The notes under the pieces were generated by a model that was given only the letters and a program-made list of their open reading frames with translations, searched no databases and was not told the origin of the DNA. A DNA stretch of 64,000 nucleotides, taken from NCBI RefSeq assembly GCF_019431045.1, contig NZ_JAHXPT010000007.1, positions 62,001-126,000 of the forward strand, written 5' to 3'. The number at the start of each line of letters is the position of its first letter. Within the stretch, counting starts at the first letter, position 1. Origin of the DNA: Clostridium weizhouense. GTDB taxonomy: Bacteria; Bacillota; Clostridia; Clostridiales; Clostridiaceae. The translations under genes were made by a program, and so were the position numbers. Below are positions 27,217 through 36,881 of the stretch, in pieces.

Positions 27217-28125
27217 ATGAGTAAAAACTTTGATGATTTATTATCTAAATTAAAAGCAGCAAAGAAGAAAAAGTTATCAGTTGCAGTAGCACAAGATGAG
27301 CCAGTATTAGAAGCAGTAATGGAGGCTAAAGCAAAAGGTATAGCTGATGCAATTTTAGTTGGTGATCAAGAAAAAATAAGAGCAATAGCAGAAAAAATAA
27401 AAATGGATTTAACACAATTTGAAATAATTCATGAACCAGATACTAAAAAAGCGGCTTTATTTGCAGTCCAATTAGTATCAAGTGGAAGAGCTGACATGGT
27501 TATGAAAGGTTTAGTAGATACTGCTACTTTTTTAAGAAGTGTTCTTAATAAAGAAGTAGGTCTTAGAACTGGAAAAGTAATGTCTCATGTAGCAGTATTT
27601 GAAGTTGAAGGAATTGATAGATTAATATTTTTAACAGATGCAGCATTTAATACTTATCCGGATTTAAAAGCTAAAATCCAAATATTAAATAACTCTGTAA
27701 CAGTGGCTCATGCATGTGGAATAGAAATCCCAAAAGTTGCACCAGTCTGTGCGGTTGAAGTTGTTAATCCAGATATGCCAGCAACAATAGATGCTTCATT
27801 ACTTACAACAATGAACAATAGAGGACAAATAAAAGGATGTATTGTTGATGGACCTTTAGCATTAGATAATGCATTATCATTAGAAGCAGCACATCATAAA
27901 GGAATAACAGGACCAGTAGCAGGATTAGCTGATATTATATTATTACCTAATATTGAAACTGGTAATGTAATGTATAAATGTTTAACTTATACATCTAAGA
28001 GTAAAAATGGTGGTTTACTAGTTGGAACATCAGCACCAGTTATATTAACATCAAGAGCTGATAGTTTTGAAACAAAAGTACACTCTATAGCATTAGCAGC
28101 TTTAGTTGCTGAAAATGCTCAATAG
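27217..28125 (+). CDS. ptb: Phosphate butyryltransferase
   Basis: Converts butyryl-CoA and phosphate to butyryl phosphate, the first step of ATP-yielding butyrate production. 302 residues, phosphotransacetylase fold; family segments include [26 protein letters not shown] and [22 protein letters not shown] ribosome site. Butyrate kinase follows 28 bases after the stop, the canonical ptb-buk operon, marking the organism as a butyrate producer. Confidence 0.96.
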   Translation: MSKNFDDLLSKLKAAKKKKLSVAVAQDEPVLEAVMEAKAKGIADAILVGDQEKIRAIAEKIKMDLTQFEIIHEPDTKKAALFAVQLVSSGRADMVMKGLVDTATFLRSVLNKEVGLRTGKVMSHVAVFEVEGIDRLIFLTDAAFNTYPDLKAKIQILNNSVTVAHACGIEIPKVAPVCAVEVVNPDMPATIDASLLTTMNNRGQIKGCIVDGPLALDNALSLEAAHHKGITGPVAGLADIILLPNIETGNVMYKCLTYTSKSKNGGLLVGTSAPVILTSRADSFETKVHSIALAALVAENAQ

Positions 28126-28153
28126 AAATAAATACCGTTTGGGGGAAAGTATA

Positions 28154-29221
28154 ATGTCATATAAATTATTAATTATTAATCCAGGTTCAACATCAACAAA
28201 GATTGGTGTTTATGAGGATGAAAAAGAATTATTTGAAGAAACATTAAGACATACAAATGAAGAAATAAAAAGATATGATACAATATATGGTCAATTTGAA
28301 TTCAGAAAAGAAGTAATATTAAAAGTGCTTAATGAAAAGAACTTTGATATAAAAACTTTAAGTGCGGTTGTTGGTAGAGGTGGAATGCTTAAACCAGTAG
28401 AAGGCGGAACTTATTCTGTTAATGATGCTATGGTAGAAGATTTAAAAGTTGGAGTTCAAGGACCACATGCTTCAAATCTTGGTGGAATAATATCTAAATC
28501 AATAGCAGACGAATTAAATATACCATCATTTATAGTAGATCCAGTTGTTACTGATGAATTAGATGATGTAGCTAGATTATCAGGAGTTCCTGAACTTCCA
28601 AAGAAGAGTAAATTCCATGCATTAAATCAAAAAGCAGTTGCTAAGAGATATGGAAAAGAGACTGGAAAAGGATATGAAAACTTAAATCTTGTAGTTGTTC
28701 ACATGGGTGGAGGAGTTTCAGTTGGAGCCCACAAACATGGAAAAGTTGTAGATGTTAACAATGCATTAGATGGAGATGGTCCATTTTCACCAGAAAGAGC
28801 AGGAACAGTTCCAGTAGGTGATTTAATTAAAATGTGCTTCAGCGGAAAATACAATGAATCAGAAGTATATACTAAAGTAGTTGGAAAAGGTGGATTTGTT
28901 GGATATTTAAACACTAATGATGTTAAAGGTGTTATAGATAAAATGGAAGCTGGAGATAAAGAATGTGAAAAGATTTATAAAGCATTTGTTTATCAAATAA
29001 CAAAATGTATTGGAGAAATGTCAGCTGCGTTAAATGGTAAAGTAGATCAAATTATACTTACTGGCGGAATTGCATATTCACCAACATTAGTTCCAGATTT
29101 AAAATCAAATGTTGAATGGATAGCACCTGTTACTGTTTATCCAGGAGAAGATGAGTTATTAGCATTAGCACAAGGGGCTATAAGAGTCTTAAGTGGAGAA
29201 GAAAAAGCTAAAGAATATTAG
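28154..29221 (+). CDS. buk: Butyrate kinase
   Basis: Transfers phosphate from butyryl phosphate to ADP, giving butyrate and ATP. 355 residues of the acetokinase family (ASKHA fold): [19 protein letters not shown] at the N-terminus, [35 protein letters not shown] and ILTGGIAYS. The ATG at 28154 is chosen over the in-frame start at 28106 because GGGGGAAAG sits just before it and family proteins begin this way. Ends at a terminator. Confidence 0.96.
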   Translation: MSYKLLIINPGSTSTKIGVYEDEKELFEETLRHTNEEIKRYDTIYGQFEFRKEVILKVLNEKNFDIKTLSAVVGRGGMLKPVEGGTYSVNDAMVEDLKVGVQGPHASNLGGIISKSIADELNIPSFIVDPVVTDELDDVARLSGVPELPKKSKFHALNQKAVAKRYGKETGKGYENLNLVVVHMGGGVSVGAHKHGKVVDVNNALDGDGPFSPERAGTVPVGDLIKMCFSGKYNESEVYTKVVGKGGFVGYLNTNDVKGVIDKMEAGDKECEKIYKAFVYQITKCIGEMSAALNGKVDQIILTGGIAYSPTLVPDLKSNVEWIAPVTVYPGEDELLALAQGAIRVLSGEEKAKEY

Positions 29222-29235
29222 AAAAGATAGTTAAG

Positions 29236-29285
29236 GATGTCTCATTTAGTGATTCAATAGAATCATTTTGAGACATCTTTTTTTA
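29236..29285 (+). terminator. Terminator of ptb-buk
   Basis: GATGTCTCA (29236-29244) pairs with TGAGACATC (29269-29277); the loop itself forms TGATTC/GAATCA. Eight T follow. Confidence 0.92.
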
Positions 29286-29518
29286 TGTCTAGAAAAGTAT
29301 AGAATTCTTGAAACTTTAAAGGGTGATAAAATCTACGATAAATGAGATATTTTAAATGGACAATGGACGATTGACACTTTAGGATGAAATAACTGTATTA
29401 TTTCTAAAATACATTTTTTATAATAATGTTGGATTTTATTCATTATATGTATAATTTTTACAATAAAAGATAAGAGTTATAATACAAATAATTTCATATA
29501 TATCTTTCGAATTAAATT

Positions 29519-29569
29519 AGTATAGTTATAATTTTTTATCTGATTTTTATAGAAAATTATAACTATACT
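29519..29569. repeat. Perfect 17-bp inverted repeat
   Basis: AGTATAGTTATAATTTT (29519-29535) and its exact complement (29553-29569), extendable inward by TTAT/ATAG. No T-run on either side. Confidence 0.8.
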
Positions 29570-29660
29570 TAACATTATTTAGTTAGAAGCATATATAAGT
29601 TTTCTATATAAGTTTATCTACATATGGGTGAGTGATTTCATTTATAAATTCTTAAGATTT

Positions 29661-29684
29661 ATATTAATGAACAAGCTTTATTAA
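29661..29684 (-). repeat. AT-rich intergenic repeat, module 1, reverse copy
   Basis: Reads on the reverse strand as AATAAAGCTTGTTCATTAAT, close to 2551-2574 and 55607-55630. Confidence 0.4.
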
Positions 29685-29866
29685 AATTTATATATTTTAA
29701 TTATTAATAGGGTTAGTTAAAATATAAGGAACATGATAATATATTTTAAAATATGTATATTTTAAAGAAATACAGTTCTAAATTAAGAATTTAGGCATTT
29801 TAATTAAAAAATAATACAAAGTAGTTTAACTTATAAAAATATTTTGAAGATGTAAGGAGTATGAGT

Positions 29867-30700
29867 ATGAGAAGTTCATTAAATTTTACTAATAAATTAA
29901 GTATGCTATCTGAGATGGAAAATGACTCGAAGTTTCAAATACTAGAATATAGTTCTTTAAATGGAGCAACAGATGTTGAAACCGCATTTGGATTAAATAT
30001 AATAAATAAAAGTGGTATAAAATTAAAACAAATAAGAATAATACTTGAAAATAGTGAGGTTAAATTAGAACCTGGAGCTTTAAGTTATATGAAAGGAGAT
30101 ATAGATATAAAAAGCAAAATTGGAGGGGTCATAGGATTAGGTAAAAAAATACTTACCAGTAAATTAACAGGAGAAACTACATTTAAGAGTACTTATACAG
30201 GTACAGGAGAGATATTTTTAGAACCATCATTTGGACATTTTGCATTAATTGAATTAGAAGATGATGAGATAATAGTAGATAATGGATTATTTTGTGCTTG
30301 TGAAGAGGGTGTAGAGGTAGGGATAGAAAGTCAGAGAAATATATCATCAGCCTTATTAGGAAATGAGGGACTATATCAAACAAAGATATATGGTAGTGGA
30401 ATTGTAGCATTAGAGATACCAGTTCCAGAAAATGAAATATTTAAATGTATATTAATTGATGATACCTTAAAAGTAGATGGGAATTTTGCAATTTTAAGAA
30501 CAGGAAATATTGATTTCTCTGTAGAAAAGTCATCAAAATCTATTACAGGGTCTATAACAAGTGGAGAAGGTTTGGTTAATGTTTATAGAGGAACAGGAGA
30601 AGTTTGGTTAATACCAACTAAAAGTATATATGATGATATAAGAAATAAGGGGTTTGATTCAATGACTAAACCAAGTAGAGAAATGAATACAGAAGTGTAG
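29867..30700 (+). CDS. AIM24 family protein
   Basis: 277 residues of beta-rich sequence with glycine turns (TGTGEIFLEPSFGHFALIEL, ALLGNEGLYQTKIYGSGIVALEIPVP, YRGTGEVWLIPTKSIYDDI), typical of the AIM24/TraB-like jelly-roll family that in yeast is a mitochondrial inner-membrane protein; the bacterial role is unknown. Start: AAGGAG (29854-29859) is 7 bases before the ATG at 29867 but only 1 base before the in-frame ATG at 29861, so 29867 is preferred. No signal peptide, so cytosolic. Followed by the TrpR-like gene 80 bases on. Confidence 0.82.
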   Translation: MRSSLNFTNKLSMLSEMENDSKFQILEYSSLNGATDVETAFGLNIINKSGIKLKQIRIILENSEVKLEPGALSYMKGDIDIKSKIGGVIGLGKKILTSKLTGETTFKSTYTGTGEIFLEPSFGHFALIELEDDEIIVDNGLFCACEEGVEVGIESQRNISSALLGNEGLYQTKIYGSGIVALEIPVPENEIFKCILIDDTLKVDGNFAILRTGNIDFSVEKSSKSITGSITSGEGLVNVYRGTGEVWLIPTKSIYDDIRNKGFDSMTKPSREMNTEV

Positions 30701-30780
30701 TACTTTTTTATGTTAAAGTTGTAAAGAGTAATAGGTAAAGTTATAATATAAAAGATAATAATTAATTATGAGGTGAAAAT

Positions 30781-31077
30781 ATGAGTTCTGTTGATTCGAA
30801 AATTAAAAGTGAAGAAATAGATTTATTTTTTAAAGGGATTTTACAACTTGAGAATATAGAAGAATGCTATAAATTTTTTGAAGATGTAGCAACAATAAAT
30901 GAAATTAAAGCATTAGCACAAAGACTTCATGTTGCAATGCTTCTTAAAAATAAAAAAACATATACAGATATCTCAGAAAAAACAGGGGCAAGTACAGCAA
31001 CTATAAGTAGAGTCAATAGATGTTTGAACTATGGAAGTGATGGGTATAAATTGATATTAGAAAAAATAAAAGAATGA
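30781..31077 (+). CDS. YerC/YecD-type TrpR-related DNA-binding protein
   Basis: 98 residues, all helical. The TrpR-like helix-turn-helix is clear: NEIKALAQRLHVAMLLKNKKTYTDIS followed by KTGASTATISRVNRCLNYG. Firmicute YerC proteins share this length. The ligand and targets are not established; tryptophan binding should not be assumed. GAGGTGAAAAT ribosome site. Precedes glmM by 257 bases of AT-rich sequence. Confidence 0.88.
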   Translation: MSSVDSKIKSEEIDLFFKGILQLENIEECYKFFEDVATINEIKALAQRLHVAMLLKNKKTYTDISEKTGASTATISRVNRCLNYGSDGYKLILEKIKE

Positions 31078-31270
31078 GAAGATCAGTGTAAATAGTGTAC
31101 TTTTAAGTTTTATTATATGAGAATTTTTATATACTTAATCTTTCTTAAATATATATGTAGAAATAATTATAAAAGTATTAAAACGTTGTAAATATGAATA
31201 AAAAATAATATACTATTATAAGAAATAAAATAAAAAAATATCATTATAACTAAATATTTAGCAAATTTAC

Positions 31271-31315
31271 TATTATTTCATAATAATATAGTAATTAAAT
31301 TTATATGAAATAATA
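31271..31315 (+). repeat. 12-bp inverted repeat just before the glmM ribosome site
   Basis: TATTATTTCATA (31271-31282) pairs exactly with TATGAAATAATA (31304-31315); the glmM ribosome site AGTGAGG starts 6 bases later at 31321. Could be a leader hairpin or operator. Confidence 0.5.
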
Positions 31316-31334
31316 AAAAAAGTGAGGTAAAAAT

Positions 31335-32678
31335 ATGGATAGAATGTTTGGAACTGATGGGGTTAGAGGAATTGCAAATACGGAATTGACAGCCCAAATA
31401 GCTTATAACCTTGGAAGAGCAGGAGCATATGTATTAACAGAAGGTGCACATAAACCTAAAATATTAGTAGCTAAAGATACAAGAATATCAGGAGATATGC
31501 TAGAATCAGCTTTAGTAGCTGGAATATTATCAGTTGGAGCAGAAGCTGTAATATTAGGTGTAGTTCCAACACCAGCAGTTGCGTATTTAACAAGAAAATA
31601 CGGTGCAGATGCAGGCGTAATGATATCAGCTTCTCATAATCCAGTAGAATATAACGGAATTAAATTTTTTAATGATAAAGGATATAAACTTTCAGATGAA
31701 TTAGAAGATGAAATTCAAAGGGTAATTGAAAGTGATTTTGAAGGAGTACCAAGTCCAACAGGAGTAAACTTAGGTAAAGAAACAGTAGAAATAGCAGCGT
31801 TAGAAGACTATACAGAGTTTACTAAAAATACTATTCCTTATAATTTAAAAGGATTAAAAATAGCATTAGATTGTGCTAATGGAGCGTCTTATAAATCAGC
31901 AGTGAAGGCATTTAGAGATTTAGGTGCAGATGTTTTTGTAATTAATGATAATCCAGATGGCACTAACATAAATCAAAACTGTGGTTCTACACATCCTGAA
32001 GAACTTATGGAATATGTAGTTAAAAAAGGATGTGATTTAGGATTTGCTTTTGATGGAGATGCAGATAGATGTTTAGCAGTAGATGAACAAGGTAGACTGA
32101 TAAATGGTGATTTCATTTTAATGTTATGTGCAAATTACCTAAAGGAAATGGGAAAATTAAAAGATGATACTTTGGTTGTAACAGTAATGAGTAATTTAGG
32201 ATTAGATATAGCTTGTAAAAATCAAGGAATAAATCTTGAAAAAACTAAAGTTGGAGACAGATATGTTCTAGAAGAAATGGTTAAAGATAATTATGTTCTA
32301 GGTGGAGAACAATCTGGTCACGTTATATTTTTAGAATATAATACAACAGGTGATGGATTAGTTACAGCACTTCAAATAGCTTCAATAGTTAAGAAAAAGG
32401 GACAAAAATTATCAGAATTATGTTCTGTAATGAAAGAATTACCACAAGTTTTAGTAAATGCAACAGTACCAAATGATAAGAAAAACATATATTTAGAAGA
32501 TGAAGAAATAATAAAAGCTATTGATGATATAGAAGATAAATTAGATGGTGTAGGTAGAGTTTTAATAAGACCATCAGGAACTGAACCTTTAGTAAGAGTT
32601 ATGCTAGAAGGTGAAGATCAAGCAGAAATAGATGAAATGGCTCACAGCTTAGCTAATTTAATTTTATCTAAAATATAA
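31335..32678 (+). CDS. glmM: Phosphoglucosamine mutase
   Basis: Interconverts glucosamine 6-phosphate and glucosamine 1-phosphate on the way to UDP-GlcNAc. 447 residues. Phosphoserine Ser100 in [13 protein letters not shown], metal loop [10 protein letters not shown], sugar-binding GGEQSGH and phosphate-binding [12 protein letters not shown], all canonical. N-terminal [11 protein letters not shown] distinguishes GlmM from other phosphohexomutases. Works with glmS (56.4 kb) in this window. Its usual neighbours cdaA-cdaR lie about 6 kb upstream. Confidence 0.97.
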   Translation: MDRMFGTDGVRGIANTELTAQIAYNLGRAGAYVLTEGAHKPKILVAKDTRISGDMLESALVAGILSVGAEAVILGVVPTPAVAYLTRKYGADAGVMISASHNPVEYNGIKFFNDKGYKLSDELEDEIQRVIESDFEGVPSPTGVNLGKETVEIAALEDYTEFTKNTIPYNLKGLKIALDCANGASYKSAVKAFRDLGADVFVINDNPDGTNINQNCGSTHPEELMEYVVKKGCDLGFAFDGDADRCLAVDEQGRLINGDFILMLCANYLKEMGKLKDDTLVVTVMSNLGLDIACKNQGINLEKTKVGDRYVLEEMVKDNYVLGGEQSGHVIFLEYNTTGDGLVTALQIASIVKKKGQKLSELCSVMKELPQVLVNATVPNDKKNIYLEDEEIIKAIDDIEDKLDGVGRVLIRPSGTEPLVRVMLEGEDQAEIDEMAHSLANLILSKI

Positions 32679-32694
32679 ATAGAGTTTAACTTTT

Positions 32695-32745
32695 AGCTAT
32701 AGATTATAAAATTATTTGATTTTATAATCTATAGCTTTCTTTTTA
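32695..32745 (+). terminator. Terminator of glmM
   Basis: AGCTATAGATTATAAAAT (32695-32712) pairs perfectly with ATTTTATAATCTATAGCT (32719-32736), followed by TTCTTTTTAT. Confidence 0.88.
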
Positions 32746-32908
32746 TAACTTTATAGTATTATAAAATTTATCTATAAGCTTATATTAAAAAGATAAGTAT
32801 GTTAAAGACATGTGGTTTTAACAGATTTTGAGATGATATATGTTAGCGAACATTAAGTATATATAATAATCATAAAATATATTATTTAATATTATGTTAA
32901 AAAAAGAC

Positions 32909-32937
32909 TTGATTAATAATTATCGTGATAATATAAT
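32909..32937 (+). promoter_or_regulatory. Upstream promoter candidate with an internal palindrome
   Basis: TTGATT (32909-32914), 17-base spacer, TATAAT (32932-32937). The spacer contains the palindrome ATTATCGTGATAAT, whose GATAAT halves resemble Fur/PerR-type half sites, though in the outward arrangement. Confidence 0.5.
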
Positions 32938-33050
32938 AATGATAAAACTTTAAAATTAATAATAAAAATGAGTTTATTTTAATAAAATATCAAAATAAAA
33001 CTTAAATACATTAAATAATATATAATAATTGTAAAAATATCCTTTAATTG

Positions 33051-33079
33051 TTGACTTTGGAATGTTATGAGAGTAAACT
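33051..33079 (+). promoter_or_regulatory. Proximal promoter candidate of the ilv-leu operon
   Basis: TTGACT (33051-33056), 17-base spacer, TAAACT (33074-33079). It lies about 75 bases ahead of the T-box AGAGAG element, a normal distance for the main promoter. Confidence 0.6.
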
Positions 33080-33155
33080 TTAGAAAAGCAAAAGTTAATA
33101 TGTTCTTGATTAATAAATGCTAAGATGGAGAAATTTATTTGGCAATAAAGTTTTT

Positions 33156-33368
33156 AGAGAGTCGATGTTTGGTGTAAATCGATACTTTAGCTTTATAATG
33201 ATCACTCCTGAGCAGAATCATAGAAAGATAACAAATAGTTATTGAGTAAGTGATATTCCGGTGTGCATCCGTTATATGCAAGGGTTTGTTAGAACCTAGT
33301 GATATTTAATAGGCAGAAATTTACCCCACTTCTTATGATGTATATCATTAAGAGTGGTTTTTTTTAAC
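33156..33368 (+). promoter_or_regulatory. T-box riboswitch, probably isoleucine tRNA-responsive, with terminator
   Basis: Stem I begins with AGAGAG (33156-33161) and holds the distal GGTGTAA element (33171-33177). The specifier by alignment to other T-boxes is ATC (33201-33203, Ile), followed by the conserved ACTCCTGAGC. Stem III is TGCAT/ATGCA (33264-33268, 33276-33280). Then AGGGT (33281), where canonical leaders continue TGGNACC; here it reads TTGTTAGAACC. The antiterminator can form from GGGT with ACCC (33323-33326) and CCTA (33295) with TAGG (33310). The competing terminator pairs CCACT (33326) with AGTGG (33353-33357), followed by eight or more T. Uncharged tRNA would allow read-through into ilvN. 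Confidence 0.8.
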
Positions 33369-33390
33369 AAATTTTAAGGGGGATGCTTAA

Positions 33391-33903
33391 ATGGGGAAAT
33401 ATGTATTATCCGTTTTGGTTAAAAATTCATCAGGGGTATTGAGTAGGGTTTGTGGTTTATTTTCAAGAAGGGGTTATAATATCGATAGTTTAACAGTTGG
33501 TAGAACTGAAGATCCTTCTATATCAAGGATGACAATTACACTTAAAGGTGATGATGATGTTTTAGAACAAGTAAAAAAACAGTTAAATAAGTTAGAAGAT
33601 GTTATAAGAGTTATAAATCTTATACCTGATAATTCTGTTTACAGAGAACTAGTACTTATTAAAGTGAAAGCTAATGATGAAAAAAGAGCTGCAATAAATG
33701 AAACAGCTAAGATTTTTAGGTGTAAAATAATAGATTTATCAACAGATACATTAACTATTGAATTAACTGGTGATGAAAGTAAGGTATCAGCACTAATAAA
33801 ACTTATGGAAGAGTATGGTATTGAAGAGATAGTAAGAACTGGGGTTACAGCACTTCAAAGAGGGGACTCAACAATAAGAAATTCACTAGAAGATTTTGAT
33901 TAA
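33391..33903 (+). CDS. ilvN: Acetolactate synthase small (regulatory) subunit
   Basis: 170 residues. N-terminal ACT domain (residues 3-75, VLVKNSSGVLSRVCGLFSRRGYNIDSLTVG), which senses valine, and a C-terminal ACT-like domain (MEEYGIEEIVRTGVTALQRG). It binds and stimulates the large subunit IlvB and gives feedback inhibition. AAGGGGG ribosome site right after the T-box terminator. First gene of the operon, separated from ilvB by five genes. Confidence 0.95.
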   Translation: MGKYVLSVLVKNSSGVLSRVCGLFSRRGYNIDSLTVGRTEDPSISRMTITLKGDDDVLEQVKKQLNKLEDVIRVINLIPDNSVYRELVLIKVKANDEKRAAINETAKIFRCKIIDLSTDTLTIELTGDESKVSALIKLMEEYGIEEIVRTGVTALQRGDSTIRNSLEDFD

Positions 33904-33949
33904 CTTAAAAAGATAGCAAAAATATATTTATAAGGGGGCTGATTAAATA

Positions 33950-35209
33950 ATGGGGATGACAATGACACAAAAAATATTAGCAGTACATGCAGGGATTGAG
34001 AATGTAAAAGCTGGACAACTAATTGAGGCAAACCTTGATTTGGTATTAGGAAATGATATAACTACTCCAGTAGCTTTGAATGAATTTGAAAAATTTGGAG
34101 TAAATAAAGTATTCAGTAAAAGTAAAATAGCAATAGTTCCAGATCATTTTACACCTAATAAGGATATAAAGACTGCAGAACAAGTTAAGTATATTAGAGA
34201 ATTTTCTAAAGAGATGGAAATAGAAAATTATTTTGAAGTTGGAGAAATGGGAATAGAACATTGTTTAATACCAGAAAAAGGATTGGCAGTTGCAGGTGAT
34301 GTTATTATTGGAGCAGATTCTCATACATGCACATATGGAGCATTAGGAGCATTTTCTACTGGTATTGGTTCAACTGATATGGCAGCAGGGATGGCAACAG
34401 GAAAAGCATGGTTTAAAGTTCCATCAGCATTAAAATTTATTCTTAAGAATAAGCCAGCTAAGTGGGTAAGTGGTAAAGATATCATCTTACATATAATAGG
34501 TATGATTGGTGTAGATGGTGCTTTATATAAATCTATGGAGTTTGTAGGTGATGGTTTAAAGTATCTTACTATGGATGATAGATTTACTATAGCAAATATG
34601 GCTATTGAAGCTGGAGGGAAAAATGGGATTTTTCCAGTAGATGAGAAAACTATTGAATATCTAAAAGAGCATACTACTAGGAAGTGGAAGAGTTATGAAG
34701 CAGATGAAGATGCTGAATATGATGGGGTATTTGAAATTGACTTAAGTAAGTTAAGACCAACAATTTCATTTCCACATTCACCAGACAATACAAAAGAAAT
34801 AGATAATATTGGTGATGTATATATTGATCAAGTTGTAATTGGTTCTTGCACAAATGGTAGGATATCAGATTTAAGGATTGCTAGGGATATATTAAAAGGG
34901 AAAAAGGTTAGAAAAGGAATTAGGTGCATAGTAATTCCAGGAACTCAAAAAATATATTTACAAGCATTAGAAGAGGGGATAATTAAAGATTTAGTTGAAG
35001 CAGGAGCGGTTTTTTCAACTCCAACTTGTGGGCCATGCCTAGGGGGACATATGGGGATATTAGCAAAAGGGGAAAAGGCAGTATCAACAACTAATAGAAA
35101 CTTTGTAGGTAGAATGGGACATGTTAAATCGGAAGTATATCTTGCAAGTCCAGCAGTTGCAGCAGCATCTGCATTAACAGGAAAGATAACTGATCCAGAA
35201 CTAGTTTAG
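33950..35209 (+). CDS. leuC: 3-isopropylmalate dehydratase large subunit
   Basis: Isomerises 2- to 3-isopropylmalate in leucine synthesis. 419 residues, the short (archaeal/clostridial) LeuC type, beginning [10 protein letters not shown] as its relatives do. [4Fe-4S] ligands Cys300 (GSCTNGR), Cys360 and Cys363 ([11 protein letters not shown]). GGGGG ribosome site is 11 bases from the ATG at 33950; internal ATGs at 33956 and 33962 remain possible. Homocitrate-type dehydratases look alike, but LeuD and LeuB follow. Confidence 0.94.
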   Translation: MGMTMTQKILAVHAGIENVKAGQLIEANLDLVLGNDITTPVALNEFEKFGVNKVFSKSKIAIVPDHFTPNKDIKTAEQVKYIREFSKEMEIENYFEVGEMGIEHCLIPEKGLAVAGDVIIGADSHTCTYGALGAFSTGIGSTDMAAGMATGKAWFKVPSALKFILKNKPAKWVSGKDIILHIIGMIGVDGALYKSMEFVGDGLKYLTMDDRFTIANMAIEAGGKNGIFPVDEKTIEYLKEHTTRKWKSYEADEDAEYDGVFEIDLSKLRPTISFPHSPDNTKEIDNIGDVYIDQVVIGSCTNGRISDLRIARDILKGKKVRKGIRCIVIPGTQKIYLQALEEGIIKDLVEAGAVFSTPTCGPCLGGHMGILAKGEKAVSTTNRNFVGRMGHVKSEVYLASPAVAAASALTGKITDPELV

Positions 35210-35221
35210 GGGGATTTAAAA

Positions 35222-35731
35222 ATGAGCATAAAAGGAAGAGTATTTAAGTTTGGAGATAATATAGATACTGATGTAATAATACCAGCAAGATATTTAAATA
35301 CATCGGATCATAAAGAGCTTGCAGCACATTGTATGGAAGATATAGATAAGGGTTTTATAAATAAGGTAAATGAGGGAGATATAATAGTTGCTAATAAAAA
35401 TTTTGGATGTGGTTCATCTAGAGAGCATGCACCAATTGCTATTAAAGCAGCAGGTGTAAGTTGTGTTATAGCATCAACATTTGCAAGGATATTTTATAGA
35501 AATGCAATTAATATAGGTCTGCCAATATTAGAATGTGATGAAGCTGTAAAAAATATAGAAGAGGGAAATGTACTTGAAGTTGATTTTTCAACAGGAGTTA
35601 TTAAAAACTTAACTAAAAATAAAGAATATTATGCTGAACCATTTCCTGAATTTATGCAAAATATTATAAATAACAATGGTTTAATAGGTTATATTAGCAA
35701 TAAAAATAAAACAATAAGCAATAAGAAATAA
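35222..35731 (+). CDS. leuD: 3-isopropylmalate dehydratase small subunit
   Basis: 169 residues, partner of LeuC; swivel domain with [17 protein letters not shown] at the N-terminus and the substrate loop [12 protein letters not shown]. Starts 12 bases after leuC behind a GGGGG site, so expression is coupled. The last dozen residues ([11 protein letters not shown]) look like a lysine-rich extension without known function. Confidence 0.95.
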   Translation: MSIKGRVFKFGDNIDTDVIIPARYLNTSDHKELAAHCMEDIDKGFINKVNEGDIIVANKNFGCGSSREHAPIAIKAAGVSCVIASTFARIFYRNAINIGLPILECDEAVKNIEEGNVLEVDFSTGVIKNLTKNKEYYAEPFPEFMQNIINNNGLIGYISNKNKTISNKK

Positions 35732-35792
35732 ATAATTTGATATGGATATTATTTAAATACGATAAAGTTGATAAATAATTAGGGGGAATACT

Positions 35793-36875
35793 ATGAAATA
35801 TAATATAGCTGTAATACGAGGAGATGGTATTGGACCAGAAGTAATTGCAGAAACGATAAAAGTACTAAACGTGATAGCTGAGAGATTTGGCCACACATTT
35901 AATTATGAATATTTATTAGCTGGGGGATGTGCAATTGATGAAGAAGGTACGCCTCTGCCTAATAAGACATTAGAAGTATGTAAGAAAAGTGATGCTGTAT
36001 TGTTAGGTGCAGTTGGAGGACCTAAATGGGATAATACTAATGCTAAAATAAGACCAGAACAAGCATTGTTAGGGTTAAGAGGAGCCTTAAATTTATATTG
36101 TAATTTAAGACCGGCAGTATTATATAAACCATTAAAAAATGAATCTCCACTTAAAGATGAAATTGTTAAAGATGGAATAGATATTTGCATAGTTAGAGAA
36201 TTAACAGGCGGAATCTATTTTGGAGATAGAGGAGTGGATATCATTGACGGAGTAAAGAGTGCGTATGATACAGAAAGATACAATGTAAATGAAATAACTA
36301 GGATTGTTAGAATTGCTTTTGAAACCTCAATGAAAAGAAATAAAAAACTTACAAGTGTTGATAAAGCTAATATATTAGAAAGCTCAAGACTTTGGAGAAG
36401 TATTGTTAATGAGATGGCTAATGAATATAAAGAAGTAGAAGTTAATCATCTTTATATAGATAATGCTGCAATGCAAATAGTAAAAGATCCAAATCAATTT
36501 GATGTAATTGTTACTTCTAATATATTTGGAGATATTTTATCTGATGAAGCTAGTATGGTTACAGGATCTATTGGAATGTTACCTTCAGCATCTTTAGGAG
36601 AAGGTACATTAGGAATGTATGAACCCATACATGGAAGTGCACCTGATATAGCAGGAAAAAGAATAGCAAATCCTTTAGCAACGATTCTTTCATCAGCAAT
36701 GATGCTTAGATATAGTTTTTCTTTAGAAAAAGAAGCTAAAGCTATTGAAAATGCTGTCTTTTCAATACTAGAAGAAGGATATAGAACTGGAGATATAATG
36801 ACAGATGGTAAAGAATTAATAGGAACAGTTGAAGCAGGGAATTTGATTTGTGAAAAACTAAAAAAGGGGGAGTAA
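35793..36875 (+). CDS. leuB: 3-isopropylmalate dehydrogenase
   Basis: NAD-dependent oxidative decarboxylation of 3-isopropylmalate. 360 residues. [19 protein letters not shown] at the N-terminus, the substrate motif [13 protein letters not shown], the metal-binding region [27 protein letters not shown] and the NAD-binding [26 protein letters not shown] ribosome site; ilvD follows after 6 bases. Confidence 0.96.
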   Translation: MKYNIAVIRGDGIGPEVIAETIKVLNVIAERFGHTFNYEYLLAGGCAIDEEGTPLPNKTLEVCKKSDAVLLGAVGGPKWDNTNAKIRPEQALLGLRGALNLYCNLRPAVLYKPLKNESPLKDEIVKDGIDICIVRELTGGIYFGDRGVDIIDGVKSAYDTERYNVNEITRIVRIAFETSMKRNKKLTSVDKANILESSRLWRSIVNEMANEYKEVEVNHLYIDNAAMQIVKDPNQFDVIVTSNIFGDILSDEASMVTGSIGMLPSASLGEGTLGMYEPIHGSAPDIAGKRIANPLATILSSAMMLRYSFSLEKEAKAIENAVFSILEEGYRTGDIMTDGKELIGTVEAGNLICEKLKKGE

Positions 36876-36881
36876 CTTTAG

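Larger units (their letters stand above)
29286..29866. other. Gene-free stretch of about 580 bases after buk
   Basis: Very AT-rich, with no open frame carrying a ribosome site. It holds a short segment ATGGACAATGGACGATTGAC (29356-29375) that recalls GACAAT-type clostridial intergenic repeats, a perfect 17-bp inverted repeat (29519-29569), a reverse copy of the AT-rich repeat module 1 (29661-29684), and presumably the promoter of the AIM24 gene. Confidence 0.5.
32746..33155 (+). other. Gene-free upstream region of the ilv-leu operon
   Basis: About 410 AT-rich bases with two sigma-A-type promoter candidates (32909-32937 and 33051-33079) and no open frame with a ribosome site. Leads into the T-box leader. 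Confidence 0.6.

Noticed and set aside
33156..33368. Cobalamin or other riboswitch instead of a T-box
   Set aside because: No B12-box or other class signature; AGAGAG, GGTGTAA, specifier context and stem III layout all point to T-box.
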